Assembly (NCBI GenBank): GCA_020052515.1
Contig: JAGVOW010000021.1
Location: forward strand, 1-38,823
DNA length: 38,823 nucleotides
Direction: 5' to 3'
Source of the DNA: Brevinematales bacterium
GTDB taxonomy: Bacteria > Spirochaetota > Brevinematia > Brevinematales > JAOACQ01
The position numbers and the translations under genes were made by a program. Shown here piece by piece: positions 24,897-33,248 of the stretch. A model generated the notes under the pieces. That model had not been told where the DNA came from, made no database searches, and saw nothing but the letters and a program-made list of their open reading frames with translations. Position 1 is the first letter of the stretch. Each line of letters begins with the position of its first letter.

Positions 24897-25403
24897 ATGG
24901 GTAAGTTTGGAAGAAAAATCGTTTTTATGGTAGCGACAGTCTTTTTCCTGTTCGGGATAGTCTTTTGTTTTGGCGAGGATAAAAACAAAACTTCTGCTCC
25001 CGCTTTTTCTGGAAAGGACATTTTAGGAAAGAAAGAAATCACTTTAAAACAATACACCAACAAAGTGATTCTTCTAAACTTTTGGGCTACATGGTGCCCC
25101 CCTTGCAGGGCTGAAATACCAGACTTGATTGAATTATTCAAAAAATACAAGAAAAACTTTATGGTTATTGGTGTCTCTTTAGATCAAGAAGGGCCGGAAG
25201 TAGTCAAAAAATTTTATCTGGATCATAATATGAATTATCCCGTCATTATGGGAACTCAAAACATTGTTTCCAGCTATGGCGGCATTTCGGCCATTCCCAC
25301 TTCTTTTATCATTAACAAGAAAGGCGAAATAGTAAAAAAGATACTGGGCTTTCGAAATAAAAAACAGTACGAAGAGGAAATTAAGCCTTATTTATCTGAG
25401 TAA
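24897..25403 (+). CDS. TlpA/ResA-like thiol-disulphide oxidoreductase
   Basis: A 168-residue thioredoxin-fold protein facing the periplasm, with an N-terminal hydrophobic segment (about 8-25) serving as signal or anchor. The active site is WCPPC (Cys67, Cys70), with the cis-proline loop AIPTSF (Pro134). The NFWATWCPPCRAEIP context is the TlpA/ResA signature. Such proteins reduce disulphides in exported clients, for example during cytochrome c maturation, but no cytochrome genes are near. GAAGGAGG gives a strong start. It is a single-gene unit with its own promoter. Confidence 0.9.
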   Translation: MGKFGRKIVFMVATVFFLFGIVFCFGEDKNKTSAPAFSGKDILGKKEITLKQYTNKVILLNFWATWCPPCRAEIPDLIELFKKYKKNFMVIGVSLDQEGPEVVKKFYLDHNMNYPVIMGTQNIVSSYGGISAIPTSFIINKKGEIVKKILGFRNKKQYEEEIKPYLSE

Positions 25404-25446
25404 AAGAAACAACCATTTCTCCGTTTCCTTTTCTTCCCGCCCGGAG

Positions 25447-25496
25447 TGAGCTTTCAGTAAGCGACGCGCGCTTCCGCGAGTAACTACTGAGCTTTC
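25447..25496. repeat. GC-rich repeat region between converging genes
   Basis: TGAGCTTTC occurs twice (25447-25455 and 25488-25496). TCAGTA (25454-25459) and TACTGA (25485-25490) are inverted around a GC-rich core (CGACGCGCGCTTCCGCGAG). It sits between the ends of the TlpA-like and DUF2156 genes and may help stop transcription from both sides, although it lacks a T run. Confidence 0.4.
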
Positions 25497-25506
25497 GAAG
25501 TCAAAT

Positions 25507-26385
25507 TTAAAAAGTCACTTTGTACTTTTTTATCAAACGAATGGGCACATAGCTCTCTTTTGCTTTGCGGATTCCTTCTATTCCCATATCCTGTTCCCGA
25601 TTGACAAATAAACACCGTTCGGCGGCTTCGTTCTGGATAAAAAGTTGATTCATCATTTGATAGCTCCCTGTGTAAGAAGAATCCGCTTTTTCAAAATGCA
25701 CGACAAATGTGGTGTCGTTTAACTTTTCCCCAAAAGAAAGAGCAACAGCTTGCCCCTCAACAAAAACGACCCCTCCAGCCGCATCCAGCAAGTCGAAGTG
25801 ATCCAGAAAAGTAGAAAACGCTATTTTTTCCCTTTCCACAGAAGGATTTGCAGTCATTTTTCCAGCCATCCATTTGTTAAAAAGCTCCAAACAATCTTTC
25901 TTCATAGCGCTGTCATATTTCTTATAAACAAAAGAATAATTTTCTTTGAATTTCTTGACAAAGCCTCTCTTGCCGTCCAATCTCCAGCCTTTTAAAGTCG
26001 CAAGCGAGGTTGCTTTATAAAGATAATCAAAATTATTCCTGTCAGGCATAATACGGGCAGAGGCGTACTTTATGTGTTTTTTCTGGTATTCTGGAACCAG
26101 CTCAAATTCCCGGATATTTTTTTTGAGGCCATAATCCATTAAGAAAGCAAAAGTTTTCAGGCAATCCTGATATCCAATGGGCGGAAGGAAATAACGTTTA
26201 CCTTCTTTTTCCGCGGCCAGAACCAAACCTTCTTCATACTGCGCAAATTCCATTTTTTTTGGCCCGCTCCACATAAACAAATTAGTAAAGGTATACTCGG
26301 AAATATTTGGAGGGCACGCCTGTAACATTTGAGTAAAAATCGACTTGTCTTCTATACTAATTTTCTTAAAGCTAAGTTCTTCCAT
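25507..26385 (-). CDS. DUF2156 (phosphatidylglycerol lysyltransferase-like) protein
   Basis: A 292-residue protein of the DUF2156 family, built from two GNAT-like acetyltransferase folds. Visible features: PPNISEYTFTNLFMW near the N-terminus, YLYKATSLATLKGWRLDGKR in the middle and the C-terminal MGIEGIRKAKESYVPIRLIK. Related domains transfer aminoacyl groups to lipids (MprF C-terminal domain), but stand-alone forms are uncharacterised. No membrane segment is visible, so it is probably cytoplasmic. Its ATG overlaps the stop of the broken cutA as TAATG, so it was the third gene after nitroreductase and cutA. Confidence 0.85.
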   Translation of the reverse strand: MEELSFKKISIEDKSIFTQMLQACPPNISEYTFTNLFMWSGPKKMEFAQYEEGLVLAAEKEGKRYFLPPIGYQDCLKTFAFLMDYGLKKNIREFELVPEYQKKHIKYASARIMPDRNNFDYLYKATSLATLKGWRLDGKRGFVKKFKENYSFVYKKYDSAMKKDCLELFNKWMAGKMTANPSVEREKIAFSTFLDHFDLLDAAGGVVFVEGQAVALSFGEKLNDTTFVVHFEKADSSYTGSYQMMNQLFIQNEAAERCLFVNREQDMGIEGIRKAKESYVPIRLIKKYKVTF

Positions 26386-26576
26386 TAAAATTCCTTAAAG
26401 TTTTTTGTTTCCTCTTCTATCCAGCTCAAATAATCTTCGCTGCCTTCCATTCTTTAGCTTCTTCCTGCTTGCCCATCCACCAGTAAATACTGAATATAGG
26501 CCCGCTTACCTGCGCGCATGCCGCAAGCCTTTTTTTCATTGTCTATTGTTGTAGAGACTTGAATAAAACTTTCCAT
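26385..26576 (-). pseudogene. cutA: Broken cutA (divalent-cation tolerance protein)
   Basis: Three pieces of CutA can be read in order on the minus strand in different frames. The start, with GGAG upstream, gives MESFIQVSTTIDNEKK. After a frame change comes LAACAQVSGPIFSIYWWMGK followed by QEEAKEW, the hallmark core of CutA. After a further gap the end SEDYLSWIEEETKNFKEF is followed by TAA (26385-26387). About 12-14 residues between the first two pieces and roughly 40 between the last two are missing, so no functional protein can result. The intact start signal and the TAATG join to the next gene show that it was once part of this operon. Confidence 0.82.
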
Positions 26577-26592
26577 TAATATCTCCGAAAGT

Positions 26593-26620
26593 ATAGGCGC
26601 GGTTAATTAACCGCGCCTAT
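26593..26620. repeat. 28-base perfect palindrome
   Basis: Bases 26593-26620 are a perfect palindrome with half-site ATAGGCGCGGTTAA, placed between the nitroreductase stop and the broken cutA start. As RNA it would form a very stable GC-rich hairpin in either direction. No T run follows on the minus strand, so it is not a classical intrinsic terminator. It may separate expression of the two genes, stabilise mRNA or be a protein site. Confidence 0.7.
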
Positions 26621-26628
26621 TATTAATG

Positions 26629-27174
26629 CTACCACTTTTCTTTATGCACTATTTCCAACAAAGGCTTTCTCAAATCGCTTTTTACAAAAAAACGCTTTGC
26701 GCTTTCTGAAAAGTTCATTTTATCCGCCGGATAACCTAACGGAGTAAACCCAACTATTTTCTGGTTTTTTGGCACCTGAAGAAAGTTTTTGAGCGGTTCT
26801 TCATCAAAAACGCCGATCCAGCAAGTCCCCAGGCCAAGACTGGCAGCGGCAAGCATCAAATTCTCAAAAGCAAGCGCCGCATCCGCTAAATAATAATCCA
26901 TGTTATTCCTTTTCCCGCTTGCCTCTGGATTGCCGCATACTATAATCAAAGCCGGCGCAGCCTTGATCCAGGATTGTTTCGGCGAAGAAAGGTCTACCAC
27001 TTTTTGAATTATATCCTTGTTTTCTATGACAATAAAATTCCAGCATTGCTGATTTTTCCAGGAGGGCGCAAGCCTTGCCGCTTCCAGCACCAGGTCTAAT
27101 TTATCCGGTTCTACAGTATCCGGCTTGTAACTTCTCACGCTTCTTCTGGCTCGAATGGCTTCCATTAACTCCAT
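26629..27174 (-). CDS. Nitroreductase-family flavoprotein
   Basis: A 181-residue FMN-binding oxidoreductase of the nitroreductase family. Typical features: the opening MEAIRARRSVRSYKPDTVE with the Arg-Arg-Ser FMN-phosphate motif, AARLAPSWKNQQCWNFIVI, and a later ALAFENLMLAAASLGLGTCW with GYPADK. These enzymes use NAD(P)H to reduce nitro compounds, quinones or other acceptors; the natural substrate is unknown. Start supported by AGGAG and a consensus promoter. It is first in a unit with the broken cutA and DUF2156 gene, divergent from aspS. Confidence 0.9.
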   Translation of the reverse strand: MELMEAIRARRSVRSYKPDTVEPDKLDLVLEAARLAPSWKNQQCWNFIVIENKDIIQKVVDLSSPKQSWIKAAPALIIVCGNPEASGKRNNMDYYLADAALAFENLMLAAASLGLGTCWIGVFDEEPLKNFLQVPKNQKIVGFTPLGYPADKMNFSESAKRFFVKSDLRKPLLEIVHKEKW

Positions 27175-27194
27175 AAAACAAACTCCTGAAAGGA

Positions 27195-27223
27195 ATTTTA
27201 ATCATTCTCCAGAAAATTGTCAA
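27195..27223 (-). promoter_or_regulatory. Promoter of the nitroreductase gene
   Basis: A perfect TTGACA (27218-27223), a 17-base spacer and TAAAAT (27195-27200), about 20 bases upstream of the ATG. Confidence 0.75.
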
Positions 27224-27233
27224 ATAGCATAAA

Positions 27234-27262
27234 TTGCCAAAAAAGTTTTTCTATTATAGAAT
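27234..27262 (+). promoter_or_regulatory. Promoter of aspS
   Basis: TTGCCA (27234-27239), a 17-base spacer and TAGAAT (27257-27262), each one mismatch from consensus, 27 bases before the aspS ATG. It is back to back with the nitroreductase promoter. Confidence 0.65.
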
Positions 27263-27289
27263 ATAAGGAAGCTTTGATCTGGAGGAGTT

Positions 27290-29080
27290 ATGATTACTAA
27301 GGAGTTGCAGCGCACTCATTACTGCGGTGATATTGATAAAGAAGAATTAGTGGGAAAGCGTTTAGTAATAAACGGCTGGGTTCAGAATTACCGGGACCAT
27401 GGCGATCTTACGTTTCTGGATATCAGAGACAGGACAGGCATTATCCAATTGGTTTTTGACCCAAAAACAAATCCGGATGCTCACTTGATCGCGAAAAAAG
27501 CCAGAAGCGAAGATGTGATTTCAGCGACCGGCGTTGTCCTGCTGAGAACGGCTGAAAATATCAACCCTAAAATCCCAACCGGCAAGCACGAAGTAAAAAT
27601 AGATACAATAGAAATCCTGAATAAATCTAAAACTCCGCCGTTTCAAATGGATCAAACCGAGATCAGTGAGGAAGTCAGGCTCAAATATCGTTTTCTTGAT
27701 TTTAGAAGGCCGGAAATGTATCAAAACCTGCTGATGCGTCATAAAATCACCCACACGGCCAGGAATTTTCTACATCAAAATGGTTTTCTGGAAGTCGAAA
27801 CACCGATACTTAATAAATCTACCCCGGAAGGCGCCCGGGATTTCCTGGTGCCTTCCCGCTTGTCTCCCGGTAAATTCTACGCTCTTCCGCAGTCGCCCCA
27901 GATTTTTAAGCAGCTCTTAATGGTAGGCGGAATAGAAAAGTATTATCAGATCGCGAAGTGCTTTCGGGATGAAGATTTACGCGCCGACAGGCAGCTCGAA
28001 TTTACCCAGATCGACATAGAAATGTCATTTATTACAGAAGATGATATTATCAGCCTGATGGAACAGATGATGGCCCAGGTCCTGGAAGAAAACTACCGGA
28101 TAAAAATTAAGCTGCCTATTAGAAGAATGACTCACCAGGAAGCGATGGAAAAGTACGCGATTGACCGGCCCGATCTGCGCTTTGGCATGGAAATTGTAGA
28201 TGTAACGAGTGTTGTAAAAGAAAGCGAATTTACCGTTTTTAAATCCGTGGCTCAAAGCGGCGGGATGATCAAATGCCTTCCCGTACCGGAAGGAAGCCGC
28301 TTGTCCCGTAAAGATATGGATGATCTGATTGCCTTTGTCGGAAAATACGGTTCAAAAGGAATGGCGTGGATGCGGGTCAAAGATGGAAAATTAGAATCCA
28401 ATATTGTAAAATATTTTTCCGATGCTATTCAGAAAGAATTAATCGAAAAAACAGGCGCAAAAGAAGATTATGCCTTACTTTTTGTGGGCGACGTGAAGAA
28501 AAAAGTGGTTTATGACTCTTTGGCAAACTTAAGGCTTCACCTGGGAGAGAAATTCGGTTTAAGGGACAAATCTAAATTCGAGTTTGTCTGGATTGTGGAT
28601 TTTCCACTCTTTGAATGGAATGAAGAAGAAAATCGCTATGATTCTGTCCACCACCCTTTTACCGCCCCTAAAATGGAAGACATCAATCTTCTGGAAAAAG
28701 ACCCGGGCAAAGTCCGCTCGGATGCTTACGACCTGGTGCTCAACGGCATTGAACTGGGTGGAGGAAGCATCAGGATTCATAACCCAGACGTGCAGAAGAA
28801 GATATTCAATCTCTTAAATATCTCCGATGAAGACGCTAAAATAAAATTTGGTTTTCTTCTGGAAGCCCTTTCCTATGGAGCGCCGCCCCATGGAGGATTG
28901 GCTTTTGGATTGGACAGGATGGTGATGGAGTTTCAAGGCCTTTCAAATATTCGCGATGTGATTGCTTTTCCAAAGACTCAAAAAGGCCAGGATATCATGA
29001 GCGATACGCCTTCTGAAGTAACTCAAAAACAATTAGAGGAGCTCAATGTCAAAATCGCGGAGAACAGGGCAAATAAATAA
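27290..29080 (+). CDS. aspS: Aspartyl-tRNA synthetase, probably non-discriminating
   Basis: Charges tRNA with aspartate in the cytoplasm. The 596 residues have the bacterial layout: anticodon-binding OB fold (about 1-110), class II catalytic core with motif 2 (CFRDEDLRADRQLEFTQIDI) and motif 3 (GLAFGLDRMVM near the C-terminus). The bacterial GAD insertion domain lies between, about residues 290-420. In the anticodon-binding domain the motif is YRDHGDL, with His37. A histidine here is typical of non-discriminating AspRS that also charges tRNA-Asn, while discriminating enzymes such as that of E. coli have Leu (RDLG). If so, the cell needs GatCAB to make Asn-tRNA. Start supported by GGAGGAG. Confidence 0.96.
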   Translation: MITKELQRTHYCGDIDKEELVGKRLVINGWVQNYRDHGDLTFLDIRDRTGIIQLVFDPKTNPDAHLIAKKARSEDVISATGVVLLRTAENINPKIPTGKHEVKIDTIEILNKSKTPPFQMDQTEISEEVRLKYRFLDFRRPEMYQNLLMRHKITHTARNFLHQNGFLEVETPILNKSTPEGARDFLVPSRLSPGKFYALPQSPQIFKQLLMVGGIEKYYQIAKCFRDEDLRADRQLEFTQIDIEMSFITEDDIISLMEQMMAQVLEENYRIKIKLPIRRMTHQEAMEKYAIDRPDLRFGMEIVDVTSVVKESEFTVFKSVAQSGGMIKCLPVPEGSRLSRKDMDDLIAFVGKYGSKGMAWMRVKDGKLESNIVKYFSDAIQKELIEKTGAKEDYALLFVGDVKKKVVYDSLANLRLHLGEKFGLRDKSKFEFVWIVDFPLFEWNEEENRYDSVHHPFTAPKMEDINLLEKDPGKVRSDAYDLVLNGIELGGGSIRIHNPDVQKKIFNLLNISDEDAKIKFGFLLEALSYGAPPHGGLAFGLDRMVMEFQGLSNIRDVIAFPKTQKGQDIMSDTPSEVTQKQLEELNVKIAENRANK

Positions 29081-29100
29081 AACAGGGGGCTTTACCTTTT

Positions 29101-31650
29101 ATGAAAAAGAACTCTTATCCATGGCTTATTGGAATTGGTTTTGTCATTTTAAGCGCTGTGTTTTTCCACAAGGCTTTTCTGGGTTATTCGATACAGGGAG
29201 TAGACGCGCCTTTAGGGGCTTTGCAAAGGTTTGCGGAACAAAGTAAATCCATTGTTTCTTTCTGGATTGATGATATCTTCTGGATGGGTTACAAATCAGG
29301 CAGCCTTTCAGTTAATTTTTATAGTTTTTTTATGAGATTTACAGATCCCGCCTTAGTACAATTCTTGACTTATTTATTCGCGGTGCTTTTTTCCCTGTTG
29401 TTTACCTACTTGCTCTTAAAAAAATTCAAACTTTCACATATTGCTTCTGTTTTTGGTGCGATCGCTTACTCTTTCACCCCTCCATTGATTACCCTGGTTT
29501 ATTCAGGACATACTCCAATGATAGATATGTTGCCCTATTCACCGGCATTGTTTTACTGTCTCACCATTGCTTTTGACAAAGAAAATCGTGATAGAACAAA
29601 GACTGCCTTAAGCCTTGCCTGTGCGGGAATCGCATGGGGCATTATGATGACCGATGATGTGCAGAGAGGCCTTTATTTCTCAATTTTTGCAGCCTTTTAT
29701 ATTCTTTTTAAAATTTTTGAGGCCAATCAAATTAAATGGAGGTCTTTCTTAAAAGACATTCAAAATAAAAATGTCTTGTTAGACCTATTAAAAATCGCCT
29801 TCATTGCCCTATTTTTATTCCTGACCTTCTCGAATGGTTTCAATAGCTGGCTGGATTCACTTAAAGTTCGTACCGCCCAGACTCAGAACGTAAACTCTAG
29901 CGAAGAAGCCGCTTTAGAAAAATGGAATCTCTCTACTATGTGGTCCTTTCATCCGGCCGAGCTTATAGATGCCTTTGCTTTCGGCTATCACGGTAAATTG
30001 TCCGGAGACACAAAAAACCCTTACTGGGGAGCAAAAGAATACGCTGGCAATAGCGAGGCCCTTGGCTTCTTTGTGCTGCTTTTTGTTTTGATTGGCCTTA
30101 TTGGTTATTATAATAAGAACAATCTGGTAAAATTCTTTTTTTACGGCGGTTTGATCGCTTTGCTTTTTTCGTTTGGAAGATTCTGGCCGGGAATGCCTTT
30201 TTACTGGCTCTTTTATCACCTGCCTTTGATGAGTAATTTCCGTGCCCCTGCGAAATTTGTATCCATTGCCGCCTTTGCTTTGGCGATACTTTCGGCTTTC
30301 GGAGTCGAGTTTATTCTCAAAGCCATTCAGGAAGAAAAGGAAAAGGCTGAAAAAACAATTCAAAATATTTTGAAAGTACTGGGCGTTTTTCTTGGTCTTG
30401 GTATTGTCTGGCTGATTCTTGTTTCTGCCTTTTCTTCCGATATAGCTGCCGGAATATCCCAAAAAATCCAAAATCAGGCAATGGGGAATATCGCCCTTGA
30501 AAACATCAATTCATCTTTAATGAGAATGATTATCTTTACCGCTTTATCCGCCGGAATTTTTTTAGTTGTTCTGCAATTAAAAGATAAGCCAAATTTAAAA
30601 AAAGGCGCGATTGCTTTATTCATTCTGCTTTTAACCTTTGATTTGTGGAGCATTAACTGGTATTATCTGGAAAAAAGTTATATTAAGGTAGACGAATATT
30701 ATCATCCGGATGGGGTCATCAGTTACTTAAACGAAGAATATAAAAACGATATTTTCCGCGTTACTACTTCTTTGATGATACCCAATAAGAATCAAGCTTC
30801 TCCTGTTCCAACCACAAGCTTAAAAGGGCCTTACATGACTTATTTTTTTCCTTATTTTCATGTCCAATCGATGGATATCACGGCTATTTCCGGGATCATT
30901 ACTGATTACAACAATTTCTTTATGAAAACCTTGGAAGGCTCTTCCTCACGCCCGATTCAAACTATTGATGATTTAGTCAATTTGAATCTTCGGCTGATGC
31001 GGATCGCCAATATAAAATACCTCATTACAGATGGGTACATTTATTTGAATCAGCCTATTCCAATTTTTCACAGCCTGACTAATAACACCAATTTTGCCCT
31101 GATTCAAGTGCTCAATGGCTACAATCAACCCCAGGCTCTATTTGCTGTAAAAAATTATCTTCCCCGGTTAGGTTTTTATGAAAATTATGTTTGCATAAGC
31201 AATAATGACGAAGCATTGAAGTATTTATCTGATCCATCGTTTGATATTGAGAAAGAGCTTGTTATCCAGGCTTCAAAAGAATCCAGCTTTATCTCTTCCA
31301 ATAAAGTGCTTCCCATTAAAATTACAGAATACAAATCTTATTACATTAAAGCAGAGCTATCTAATACTCAAGATGGCTTTGTTCTTATGACATCGAAATA
31401 TGATCCCAATTGGAAAATTTATATAGACGGCAAGAAGGTTCCTATTTATGTAGCGAATTATCTGGAAATGGGGACTTTCGTTTATAAAGGGAATCATCTG
31501 ATAGAATTTAAATTTGAGCCGAACAGCCTTTTGTTTTTTGTATCGTTATTCACTGCTTTAGCAGGATTTTTGGCTCTCTGCGCTTATTTGATTGGAATTA
31601 ATCTAAATAAAGAGGAAGCGCGCTTGACAAAACTAAATAAAATGCTATAA
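29101..31650 (+). CDS. YfhO-like large membrane protein
   Basis: An 849-residue protein with roughly a dozen or more membrane helices spread over the first 520 residues and a final helix near the C-terminus. A C-terminal outer domain contains YDPNWKIYIDGKKVPIYVAN, the typical end of YfhO-type proteins. These are thought to be GT-C-like membrane glycosyltransferases or related to lipid-linked sugar transfer (in Gram-positives, teichoic-acid modification). Early conserved features include FFHKAFLGYSIQG and GAIAYSFTPPLITLVYSGHT. It begins 20 bases after aspS and is probably cotranscribed. The last codons contain the promoter for the sugar-binding protein. The exact reaction is not known. Confidence 0.8.
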   Translation: MKKNSYPWLIGIGFVILSAVFFHKAFLGYSIQGVDAPLGALQRFAEQSKSIVSFWIDDIFWMGYKSGSLSVNFYSFFMRFTDPALVQFLTYLFAVLFSLLFTYLLLKKFKLSHIASVFGAIAYSFTPPLITLVYSGHTPMIDMLPYSPALFYCLTIAFDKENRDRTKTALSLACAGIAWGIMMTDDVQRGLYFSIFAAFYILFKIFEANQIKWRSFLKDIQNKNVLLDLLKIAFIALFLFLTFSNGFNSWLDSLKVRTAQTQNVNSSEEAALEKWNLSTMWSFHPAELIDAFAFGYHGKLSGDTKNPYWGAKEYAGNSEALGFFVLLFVLIGLIGYYNKNNLVKFFFYGGLIALLFSFGRFWPGMPFYWLFYHLPLMSNFRAPAKFVSIAAFALAILSAFGVEFILKAIQEEKEKAEKTIQNILKVLGVFLGLGIVWLILVSAFSSDIAAGISQKIQNQAMGNIALENINSSLMRMIIFTALSAGIFLVVLQLKDKPNLKKGAIALFILLLTFDLWSINWYYLEKSYIKVDEYYHPDGVISYLNEEYKNDIFRVTTSLMIPNKNQASPVPTTSLKGPYMTYFFPYFHVQSMDITAISGIITDYNNFFMKTLEGSSSRPIQTIDDLVNLNLRLMRIANIKYLITDGYIYLNQPIPIFHSLTNNTNFALIQVLNGYNQPQALFAVKNYLPRLGFYENYVCISNNDEALKYLSDPSFDIEKELVIQASKESSFISSNKVLPIKITEYKSYYIKAELSNTQDGFVLMTSKYDPNWKIYIDGKKVPIYVANYLEMGTFVYKGNHLIEFKFEPNSLLFFVSLFTALAGFLALCAYLIGINLNKEEARLTKLNKML

Positions 31651-31651
31651 T
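31624..31651 (+). promoter_or_regulatory. Promoter of the sugar-binding protein gene
   Basis: A perfect TTGACA (31624-31629), a 16-base spacer and a perfect TATAAT (31646-31651), overlapping the stop codon of the YfhO-like gene. It leaves a leader of about 90 bases before the next ATG, in which I saw no known riboswitch. Confidence 0.78.
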
Positions 31652-31746
31652 GTGACGGTTTTTCTTATTGTGTTATGTGTTTGATTGCTTTTCTGAATCG
31701 TTAACTATTGAAATCATAATATTATAATATTAAGGAGGAGTAAAGT

Positions 31747-33069
31747 ATGAAGAAAGTTTCTATCCTATCTATGATCTTGAAAGTATTGTTGGCTTTTGGT
31801 ATAGTCGCTTCTTTAACAGCAGCGGCTTGGAGTGAGGAAGTTAAGGATTACAACAATGAACCTGTAACTATCACTGTTGCTTGTTTCCCGGCCTTGGATG
31901 CCGCTTATTCAAATCTTATCCCTTTGTTTAACAAACGTTACCCTTTTATCAAAGTTGATCTCCAGGTGCTTGGCTATACGGAACACCACAACAAACTGAC
32001 AACGACTATGGCTGCCGGCGAAGGAGTTCCGGACGTTGCTACTGTTGAAGTCGCCTATCTAGGCACACTGGGCGGCGGTGGTGGTTTTATCAATCTTTTA
32101 GAAAAACCCTTCAACGCGGGAAAATACAAAGAGTTCTTTGCTCCTTATATGTGGGCACAGGCTTCTACCAGCGACAAAGAATTGATTGCTTTGCCTGTTG
32201 ATATGGGCCCTGGATGCGCTTACTACAGAACGGATGTTTTAGGAGAAGTAGGTGTAAAGATAGAAGATATTAAAACCATGGACGATTTATTTGCACTAGG
32301 GAAGAAAGTAAGAAAAGTAGATGCCAAAGGCAAGGCGACTCGCTGGTTGATTGCAAACACAAGAGACATTGTGGAAATGTATATCAGAGGCGACAACATC
32401 TGGTACTTTGATAAAAATGGAGTGCCGGCTTTAGATAGGCCTCAAATAAGAGCGGGCCTCACTTTCGCAAAAAGAATAAGAGATGCTGGATATGACGCGA
32501 AAATTGGTTCCTGGACTCCTGAATGGTACGGCGCTCTAAAAGACGGCGCGGTTGCTTTTCAGCCTTCCGGCGCATGGCTCACAGGGCACTTGAAGAATTG
32601 GATGGCTCCTACTGCTGCTGGAAAGTGGAAAGTAGCTAAATTCCCGGCTTTAAAGAAAGGCGGAAAACCTTTGAGCGTTTCATGGGGCGGCTCTTTCCTG
32701 GCTATCCCTACCACAGCTAAATACAAAGGCGCTGCCTGGAAATTTATTGAATTCGCTACTACTCGTGTTGAATCTCAGTTGATGAACTACGAAAAAGCAG
32801 ATGCTTTTCCGTCTCTAAAAGCAGCCTGGACTAATAAAATCATGTCTGACCCCATTGAGTATTTAGGCGGGCAGAAGGCAAGGCTCTTATGGGCTGATAT
32901 CGCAAGCAGTATTCCGGAAGTTTATGTCAACGAAAAAGACGCTGTAGCAGCTTCTGTATTAACTACCGCTGTCGGCAAAGTTCTGGATGAAGGCAAAGAT
33001 ATTGACAAATCTATTAAAGAAGCTCAAAAGACTCTGGAAAACAGAGTCAAAAGAAGCCGCAGAAATTAA
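31747..33069 (+). CDS. ABC transporter sugar-binding protein
   Basis: A 440-residue extracellular solute-binding protein (family 1) that should capture a sugar in the periplasm and deliver it to the permease. The N-terminus is a classical signal peptide with an Ala-rich end (SLTAAAWSEE); there is no lipobox. The middle has NLIPLFNKRYPFIKVDLQVL and AAGEGVPDVATVEVAYLG, typical of this family, and later LSVSWGGSFLAIPTTAKYKG. AGGAGG gives a strong start. A terminator follows, so it is made in excess over the permease, the usual pattern. Two GH94 phosphorylases downstream suggest a cellobiose-like or other beta-glucoside oligosaccharide as ligand. Confidence 0.93.
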   Translation: MKKVSILSMILKVLLAFGIVASLTAAAWSEEVKDYNNEPVTITVACFPALDAAYSNLIPLFNKRYPFIKVDLQVLGYTEHHNKLTTTMAAGEGVPDVATVEVAYLGTLGGGGGFINLLEKPFNAGKYKEFFAPYMWAQASTSDKELIALPVDMGPGCAYYRTDVLGEVGVKIEDIKTMDDLFALGKKVRKVDAKGKATRWLIANTRDIVEMYIRGDNIWYFDKNGVPALDRPQIRAGLTFAKRIRDAGYDAKIGSWTPEWYGALKDGAVAFQPSGAWLTGHLKNWMAPTAAGKWKVAKFPALKKGGKPLSVSWGGSFLAIPTTAKYKGAAWKFIEFATTRVESQLMNYEKADAFPSLKAAWTNKIMSDPIEYLGGQKARLLWADIASSIPEVYVNEKDAVAASVLTTAVGKVLDEGKDIDKSIKEAQKTLENRVKRSRRN

Positions 33070-33097
33070 AGGCCTATTATTTCATTAGTAAAACCAT

Positions 33098-33136
33098 AAA
33101 ATCCTCAGGGTTGAACGCTTCAATCCTGAGGATTTT
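33098..33136 (+). terminator. Intrinsic terminator-like hairpin after the sugar-binding protein
   Basis: AAAATCCTCAGGGTTGAA (33098-33115) pairs with TTCAATCCTGAGGATTTT (33119-33136) at 17 of 18 positions with a 3-base loop. It lies 28 bases after the stop codon. The T run is short (TTTTAC), so read-through is possible. The hairpin could also protect the upstream mRNA. Confidence 0.8.
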
Positions 33137-33159
33137 ACTTGTTAGGAATTCAGGATAAT

Positions 33160-33188
33160 TTGCATTATTTTTTAGAGAGAGATATAAT
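33160..33188 (+). promoter_or_regulatory. Possible promoter of the permease gene
   Basis: A perfect TATAAT (33183-33188) with TTGCAT (33160-33165) 17 bases upstream. The -35 is weak. It lies 60 bases before the permease ATG and would let permease and phosphorylases be made separately from the binding protein. Confidence 0.5.
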
Positions 33189-33248
33189 ATATTTCAAAAT
33201 AGAGTTTTCAAGCAAATATAATATCTTTAACTTTCTGAAGGAGCGTAT

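Noticed and set aside
25441-25500. A third attC-like site between the TlpA-like and DUF2156 genes
   Set aside because: It is GC-rich with small inverted repeats but lacks the AAC/GTT boxes and has no cassette-like flanks.
29046-29246. Possible small gene at the aspS/YfhO join
   Set aside because: It is the out-of-frame reading across the end of aspS and start of the YfhO-like gene.
31652-31746. Riboswitch in the 90-base leader of the sugar-binding protein
   Set aside because: No known riboswitch core motif or convincing multi-stem fold was visible.
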